64,000 bases of DNA, taken from assembly GCA_006386115.1 (NCBI GenBank), contig VFIW01000016.1:372001-436000 (forward strand). Direction: 5' to 3'. Positions 57,704-64,000 of this stretch are shown here, piece after piece. This DNA is from Globisporangium splendens. Its lineage: Eukaryota; Oomycota; Peronosporomycetes; Pythiales; Pythiaceae. The position numbers and the translations under genes are program-made. The notes under the pieces are model-generated. The model was not told where the DNA came from and ran no database searches. It saw only the letters and a list, made by a program, of their open reading frames with translations. Each line of letters opens with the position of its first letter. The first letter of the stretch is position 1.

Positions 57704-59707
57704 TTCGAGGAGAGAGGACGGCGAGTAAGCGAATACGGAACGATGGGACGTGGCAGCACTCGGAATCGTCCAAAGTAAGGACGGTGTTACGGCTGAGTCT
57801 CGTTCTCCCGACACGTTCAAGTTGCACGAATTGTGTTGGTCAAAGTCTGTGAATCTCGTCATGAAAGCTCTACATAATGGTGTTCTTGACTGTCCATTTC
57901 CAAGCTGAGTCTACGGGAACCAGCGACAGACAACAACCATGTATTCTAAGCAAGTTACCTCCTGTCCATTCCCTACTGACCCTGCGTCCGTCCATCTCGT
58001 GAGTAATGCAAACGAGTGGATCCCTATTTACACGATGCCAGATACGACGACGACGACGATCGTTTGCGCCTTGAACTTGCGCAAAACCAGATTTGTGCGT
58101 GCAGCGAACGGTGTACATGGATGGATGGATCCTCACTTTGGTTCTGCATCCACAGATGGAGCGGCAAATGGAGATGAGCCACAAGGAAACACGCTCAGTC
58201 TTGTGGTTTCACTCGCCAACAAGAGACACCAGCCAGCTTGGGGGATTAACCTCAGTCTGCACACTGAACTTGACTCCGGAATAGACTGCGCAGGTGGCTA
58301 CATGATGAAATGCACGCTGTATAAACACGCAGACAACACTTCTAGACGCAAGCACAAATCGCTGCACCGAATCCTACGCTCGCTTTCCAGAGGATCGGTG
58401 GACAAGTCCTGATTAATGAGACATAGAGTTTGGTGTCGTTGCCGCTCACATTTGGAGCTGTCGCTATTAAATTCTACTGTACTGCGTCCATACAGGAATG
58501 CAGCACATTGAAGACTGGGACCCACATGACATGCGTCAATTGCATCTTCTGTTTCGTGAGTCTCACCATGTCTGATTAGCGACCACAGCTGGAACGTGCA
58601 TAAAACAGGTAATAATGATACAAAACAGCCGTCGCGCGCCTGTCAACGGCGTTCACAGTCAGCACAAAGCGCAACGAGATCAGCGCACATGAATGGCTTT
58701 TCACTACACACCATCAGATCAATCTCAAGCACAATGGCAACTCATAACCACTGCATAGCGACTCTCTAACGTTGAGATAAGTGCTTTAGGTTTCTCCCAA
58801 TGCATGCGGATAGGCAGGCTGTGTTTACTGCAGAAACGGACAGCGCACTTGACACGAAGAGTGTGTAACCTGTTTCCGCGCCAGCTGATTGTGCTGCTCT
58901 TCCTGAGGTTGAAGTCCCGACTTGAACATGAAGCCTGGCACTGGATTTCAGTCCCACCCTCGAGGGATCTTGTTCTCCCACTTCAAGATGCGAACTTCAG
59001 AAACGCGTCGTGCTTTAGTTTCGTGTTTTGTTGGCATGGGCAAAACGATATGGGGGAAAGCGACTTATCGCAATAAAAGTATGCACTGATAGATAACCAC
59101 CACGATTTACGCGAATGGTTTTCAATGTGCTTAGTCCTTCTAGCTGTGAGCAAGGCATCCCACTTCAAAGAGTGCTCGTTGATCGGTCAAGTCAAAGTAC
59201 GCGATCCACGCACTCATCGGAAATCGTAGATCCATCATCATTGGTGTCGTGTATCCAGCTGGATGCGCACGTGTCCCCGAGATCGCACTCTTTTGCATAA
59301 GGTTATTATCTGTGCCTCATCTGCCGCTAGTCCAAGTTTCTCGGGCAAGAACACAAAAGAACCGAGATTTTGATCGATCCTGAAGTTTTCACAGTCGACA
59401 GTTGCCTTCAATGCTGCCTGGTTTTCGTGAGACAAAAGGAATCCAGCGTCAACTCTCAACTTCAACCGAGCAAACTACGGAAGCTCACATTCGCCTCGAC
59501 GCGAAACGGAACATGCCGAAGCACATACGTGCCCAGACTAATCTGGTTTTAGGTCTTTGTACAGCTATTTTGACAGTCATCTGCTGGAATTGCTGACCAT
59601 TGACAAAATCTCAAAAGAAGTCTCACGAAGTTCAAAACCTCAAGCTTACGTATAAGAATTTCAGACACTTGCTCAAACATACAAACAAGCCAACACTGCG
59701 AAGGTAT

Positions 59708-61504
59708 TTAAGCCGTCAACGCCTTCAGCTCTTCGCGAGCATAGTTGGTCGTGATCAACGACGCGTACGACCAGGTCAAGTCGTTCACACCCTGCGCCGA
59801 GCCCGTGTCGCGGTTGTACTGCTCGTTGAAGTGGTAGTTGGCAGCACCGTGGTACTTGACGCGACGAATGTGCTTGTCACCGTAGGTCTGCAGTCCCTGG
59901 ATGATCGCGTTGAAGTTGGTCGAGCCAGCAGCGTACGTGCCAGTCGCAATGCTGAGACCCAAACCAGCTGGAGACGCGCCGTTGAACAGCTTCTGGTTGT
60001 TGGTCGTGACCGTGATCGATCCGGCCTTCACGTACGCCGTCGCCGCACGGAAGACGGTCTCGGCGACACTGAGCGTGGTCAAGTACCATGGGTTGCCCTT
60101 GGAGTTGTTCGCGCCATCGTAGGTGTCGCCGTAGTAACGGCCAATAGCCACCGACAATGGTAAACCCGATCCGTCGACCTTGACGTTCTGGTTCAACGTG
60201 TACTCGTTGATGAAGCCACTCTCAAGCTGGAAGATCGAGGCCAAGACACGGTCGTCCTGAGGTGCGAAGAGACCGTCGCCCACGTTGCCATGGATGGCAC
60301 CAAGAGGGATGGCGGCATCGAGAAGACGACCGTTGATCGTGGTCTGGACAGCACCCGAGCCAGAGTTCCAGAACGTGTTCAGCTTGGCGTCCAACAGAGC
60401 AGCCTGCTGACCGTAGTACGTCGCCGCACCAGTGTCGCCGACCAAGTTGGCAAAGTCGCGACCTTCGTACAACGCGCGACGCTGCACGGCGACGGTGAAG
60501 AAATGGATGCCACGCTGCTCTTCCCAGAGATCGCAGCCGTTGGCGTCGTTGTAGTTGCGCGTCACGTACTCCAGATCCGCCTTGATCACGCCACTGGCCG
60601 TGCTGTTGTAGAGATCAATGACTTTGGAGAGACTGCCACCCTTGGCGAGGTACGCTCGCGAGAAGCGCATGAACGAACTGGCGCGCACCGCAGGACCATC
60701 GTTCTGTGGACGGCACCATCCGTCATTGAACGCTGTGCCAGTCACATAGTACTTGGCTTCGCCGAGACCCGTCAATGTCGTGAGGCCCTGAATACGCTTC
60801 GTGAACGAGGCGTGGTCCCAGAACGTTTGTTCGAGGGTGCTGTCGCCATCCTTGTAGAGCGAGTTGACGACGTCCATGACGAGACCGGCGTCACGGATCC
60901 AGTGGAAGACGTAGTTGTTGGCACCGCCAGGAGTCGCAGCGATAATGGAACCAGCAAGAGCTCCATTCACATTCTTTGGACTGATGTTGGCCAAAAGGAA
61001 GCTCTTGAGGCTAGGCAGCGCGGTAGCCAGGTAGGTGGTGATGTCAGTTTGGAATCCGGCTGCAGGAGCTGGCACAGGCGATGAGGTTGGAGTTCCTGAA
61101 GTTGGCGTCGCCGTGGTTGGAGTTGGGGTGGTTGATGGTGTGACTTGGTAGTTCTTGCCGTACCCGCCGTTGTTGTCGTAGTACGTGTTGCCGTTCACCT
61201 TGTACTCGACGTAGAACTGTGAGATACCAGCCGAACCGATGGCGCAGTTGAAGCTCCAGATCTCTTTGTTGGACGAGTCTGGACCACTGGTGTAGCCTGC
61301 AGCGCACGTGTTGCCCCAGGTCTGCGCCGTATTGGCGTAAATGATGTTGACCACTTTCGCGTACGCCAGGTTCTGAAGAGTGACAGTGCCAGAGAGGTTC
61401 GAGTTGGCGTAGGTGTACGAGTTGACCTTGACCTCTTGGGCCACGGTGCAGACAGCAGCGACGACGATGAGGGCGAGCACGTTGCGGATCGTAGTGAACA
61501 CCAT
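59708..61504 (-). CDS. Secreted glucoamylase, CBM21-GH15 (array copy 2)
   Basis: Intronless, 598 residues, same architecture as copy 1: signal peptide, CBM21, Thr/Pro/Ser linker (two residues longer and different in sequence), GH15. Catalytic DLWEE and HFNEQYNRDTG are intact. Differences from copy 1 cluster in the CBM21 start (SNLSGTVTLQ versus SRLTGSMTVQ), the linker and a few GH15 surface positions, while blocks of over 100 bases near the 3' end are almost identical, suggesting recent duplication or gene conversion. Likely secreted for external starch or glycogen use. Confidence 0.93.
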   Translation of the reverse strand: MVFTTIRNVLALIVVAAVCTVAQEVKVNSYTYANSNLSGTVTLQNLAYAKVVNIIYANTAQTWGNTCAAGYTSGPDSSNKEIWSFNCAIGSAGISQFYVEYKVNGNTYYDNNGGYGKNYQVTPSTTPTPTTATPTSGTPTSSPVPAPAAGFQTDITTYLATALPSLKSFLLANISPKNVNGALAGSIIAATPGGANNYVFHWIRDAGLVMDVVNSLYKDGDSTLEQTFWDHASFTKRIQGLTTLTGLGEAKYYVTGTAFNDGWCRPQNDGPAVRASSFMRFSRAYLAKGGSLSKVIDLYNSTASGVIKADLEYVTRNYNDANGCDLWEEQRGIHFFTVAVQRRALYEGRDFANLVGDTGAATYYGQQAALLDAKLNTFWNSGSGAVQTTINGRLLDAAIPLGAIHGNVGDGLFAPQDDRVLASIFQLESGFINEYTLNQNVKVDGSGLPLSVAIGRYYGDTYDGANNSKGNPWYLTTLSVAETVFRAATAYVKAGSITVTTNNQKLFNGASPAGLGLSIATGTYAAGSTNFNAIIQGLQTYGDKHIRRVKYHGAANYHFNEQYNRDTGSAQGVNDLTWSYASLITTNYAREELKALTA

Positions 61505-63925
61505 GGTTCTGAGAGAGATCTGCTCGAAAGACGGTGGTAGTGACTTGAGTAGTTGACCGAAAGATCGAGAATGAGCTCTGAAGAGACGAAAATCGAGAAC
61601 AGCATTGCTGCCTCTGACGAGACGAATATGTGGGGTGCATTGCCGATCCTTTTGTATCTTGGACGGTTTCCCGGCACTAGACAGCCCTTCTTTGGCTGTT
61701 CACACTCTCGAACGCGGCGTGTTTACACACTGCGGCTGTTGCTTTCGGTCCTGTGACAACATTCAACCTCGTGATCTTGAAGTTGATGCGCTGCCCAGGA
61801 TGCAACTCTCGTGATAGGTCAGCACAGCAGCGTCCTTGATTTATTGTCAGCTGCTCGAGTTTACGACTGAGCTGGTTACCTCTTCACCATATCTATCTCA
61901 AAATATCGCACACCACTCGCTGTTCAATATTACAAAACGTCAAAATAAGAAACTGAAATAACGGATATAACTTGTACATTCAACTAGGCACAATTATCAA
62001 ATTTATACAGTGCTGATTGTTGAGAATGTTTCGCTTAGAATACCATTTACGATGCAAATCGCTGCAGCCAACAGCGTTTGTGACGCGAACGTTTGCTATT
62101 TGGTTGATGGTGTTGGTTGGCAGCATCGATGGTGTGCTTTGCTTCAGTCTCGCACAAAGGGGACACATCAGACTGAGCACACGCAGACCAGCCCTGAAAG
62201 CAGGAAACGCATCGGCTGGTGTTGGCAACGCTGAGCCTTTGACTGTGCCAGGTATGAAAGCATACCTTCGAGCTAAAGTACTGAGGGTTTCGTCAATGTC
62301 AGGGAGGAGACCAACAAGTCAGCTTCTTCAGAGAAACCGCAGGACTGGCTGAAAGATAAAAGTTAACACTACGCACGCAACGGGCAATGATCATAGACTG
62401 AAGTACCTTTCAAGTTCGAAACGCCAGATACTGGGGTATTCCGCGTGTAGCACGAATGCATCCTTCTGTGAGGATCAGTCGTTGTAGCTGCGTTTTCTTC
62501 CTCGTGAGCTGATCATCTCCTAAATTCCTGGATTTATGTTGCGCTCGTTCTGCGCCTCTCTCGGTAGGATCCCTTCAACACGCGCGCATTCTCCCGTTCC
62601 TGTCTCCTCACAGCTTTCGCTTGCCTTAGAATGCTGTCATTTCCATGGCAGATTCATAATGCGCACTGTACGATCAAGAGGGCATTCAGTGTAGGATGGC
62701 AAACGTTGCGTTGTGAAGATCCACGTTGAACGTCGGCGTCTGCCAGATACCGGCGCCAGGGCGATGTGCGAGAAGGATACACATGCAGCAACAGCTTGCT
62801 TGTGTACACAGCGCGATGGTTTGCTCTTGTAGAAAGCGCTGTGGTTCATTGAAGGTGATGCCACTTTTCCTTGTCGCGTTTCATTTCAATCCTATTTAGC
62901 AGTTCAGTCTGTCGGATAAGGTGCTTCGGACGGGGAATAGTCCGTGTCAATACGCTGGTCTCTGCTGGGTTTCTACAGTGTGCCCCTCCACGCGCGCTGT
63001 TTTCGCGATGCCTGTTGAAGTTCCAACTTGAACCTGAGCCAGTCACTGGATTTCAGTGTCACTCTGAGCATAAATGGGGAGGAGGGATCACTCCTGAGCC
63101 CATCACCGCCTCTGGGAAACTTCAGAAAACGAGGGTTCACCCAGCGAGATACTGGGCTCAGACAGCATCGCCAAGTCCACTCGCCGTCATCATGATGCCC
63201 ATTCGTGGGACGGGCAACCTGCGGTGCCACAGCGTACTGTACACACTCAGTCACTGCACATACTGTACGATCCACACAACCATAGAAATTCGCAGTGCAT
63301 CATTATTGTCAGCCAAATCATGTCTGTCCGTCTCGGGCGTACAAAACCAAAGCACAGTACTGAGTAGTTTAATATCCGATATTTGGTTACTCGCCGCGTC
63401 CTCTCAGCAAAACTGCTGTCCGAAACCCTCTAAACCAATTGAGATTGATGATACTAAACCTACCCCTGTCTACTGAATCGTTGATTTTATAATGTATGTT
63501 GCATAAACCTAGACTTATTATTGGTTCTTTAGTTGATTATTGCTAATCAAATATTTGGCCAATCACGCTAGAGCAACCCCTTCACTTTCTTCAAGGAGTG
63601 CCGACACATTTCCGAAACGCTGCTCGCACAGCTCCATCTCTCATTTTTATATGTAAATCATCGCCACCTAAAGTGGAATATGGCCTTATTAGCTGCCAGC
63701 AATCATGCCCCACTCCATACACCGAGAAAGGCTTTACATTGTTGTGTTTCCTTTTGGAAAAAAAGGATCTGAGAGCCTTCCTGCTTTGCGCTTGCGTAAT
63801 GAGTGAGTGCTCCCGATTTTATGTTCTTTGTTACTTAAACCTGTGCGTTCATTAGGCACGCTGCTTATGCGCTCAAATGAAATAGGAACAACTGCACTTA
63901 GGGAAACACTGTGATAACACAACAT
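61505..63925. other. Intergenic spacer of glucoamylase array (spacer 2)
   Basis: About 2.4 kb, no supported gene. Its length is close to spacer 1, and it shares only patches with it (promoter box; segment at about 63014-63060). Confidence 0.55.
61550..61576 (-). promoter_or_regulatory. Conserved glucoamylase promoter box with oomycete initiator (copy 2)
   Basis: Same block as upstream of copy 1, with GCTCATTCT about 65 bases before the ATG at 61504; it lies in spacer sequence that otherwise differs between copies. Confidence 0.65.
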
Positions 63926-64000
63926 CTAAGCCGACGAAGTCAACGCCTTCAGCTCTTCGCGAGCATAGTTGGTCGTGATCAACGACGCGTACGACCAGGT
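63926..64000 (-). CDS. Glucoamylase array copy 3 (only C-terminal end in window)
   Basis: The last 24 codons of a third GH15 gene, reading TWSYASLITTNYAREELKAL then TSSA and stop. It is identical to copy 2 over the conserved part and slightly longer at the end. The gene continues beyond the window's right edge. Confidence 0.9.
   Translation of the reverse strand, partial: TWSYASLITTNYAREELKALTSSA

Larger units (their letters stand above)
57424..59707. other. Intergenic spacer of glucoamylase array (spacer 1)
   Basis: About 2.3 kb with no supported gene. It contains the copy 1 promoter box and a tandem TGCAAGGG repeat. A patch at about 58905-58955 resembles one at about 63014-63060 in the next spacer (shared CACTGGATTTCAGT and ACTTGAAC words), marking both spacers as parts of one duplicated unit. 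Confidence 0.55.

Noticed and set aside
57939..58412. 157-codon plus-strand ORF in glucoamylase spacer 1
   Set aside because: No domain, biased composition, and not present at the equivalent place in spacer 2.

Overview
The window looks like nuclear DNA of an oomycete, probably from the Pythium/Globisporangium/Phytophthora group. The evidence is: short GT-AG introns, mostly 60-120 bp, often with a CTAAC- or CTGAC-like branch site; compact head-to-tail genes with high GC at third codon positions; oomycete-type initiator elements (GCTCATT... followed by a CA/T-rich stretch) 40-100 bp upstream of several start codons; and a protein set typical of stramenopiles (DNA-PKcs, RWP-RK factor, FYVE-START protein, polycystins, and secreted CBM21-GH15 glucoamylases). 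The genus is inference. No rRNA, tRNA, CRISPR array or intact transposon was recognised.

Layout. 1-5284 (+) is the C-terminal half of a DNA-PKcs-like PIKK, cut by the window edge. 7479-9170 (+) is an MFSD1-like lysosomal-type MFS carrier. 9343-21000 (-) is a giant HECTD4/HERC1-like HECT E3 ligase gene whose frame is broken in four places. 22236-25851 (+) is a 16-exon guanylate-binding-protein-like GTPase ending in a PH domain. 26149-27870 (-) is an augmin HAUS8-like subunit. 28425-30426 (+) is a polycystin channel, followed by a truncated tandem copy at 30891-31938 (+). 32175-33638 (-) is a FYVE / two-membrane-segment / START protein. A 3.4 kb stretch without a clear gene follows.

37054-37662 (+) is a small PH-domain protein. 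38087-39508 (-) is a membrane-anchored patatin-like lipase. 40385-43196 (+) is an NCLX-like cation/Ca2+ exchanger lying tail-to-tail with an SPF45/RBM17 splicing factor at 43276-45485 (-). 45772-47279 (-) is an unrecognised coiled-coil protein with a hydrophobic Gly/Ala hairpin, divergent from NOP53 at 47800-49200 (+). 49396-51569 (+) encodes a four-TM protein whose tail resembles the beta-adaptin appendage. 54303-54911 (+) is an RWP-RK protein. From 55633 to the window end is a tandem array of at least three secreted glucoamylase genes on the minus strand.

The genes are mostly unrelated housekeeping genes (DNA repair, ubiquitination, splicing, ribosome assembly, spindle, ion and lipid handling). 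The exceptions are two local duplications, the polycystin pair and the glucoamylase array. The points most worth a second look are the decaying or recoded HECTD4-like gene, the adaptin-appendage membrane protein, the degenerate GBP-PH protein, the truncated polycystin, and in-frame stops inside otherwise conserved frames.
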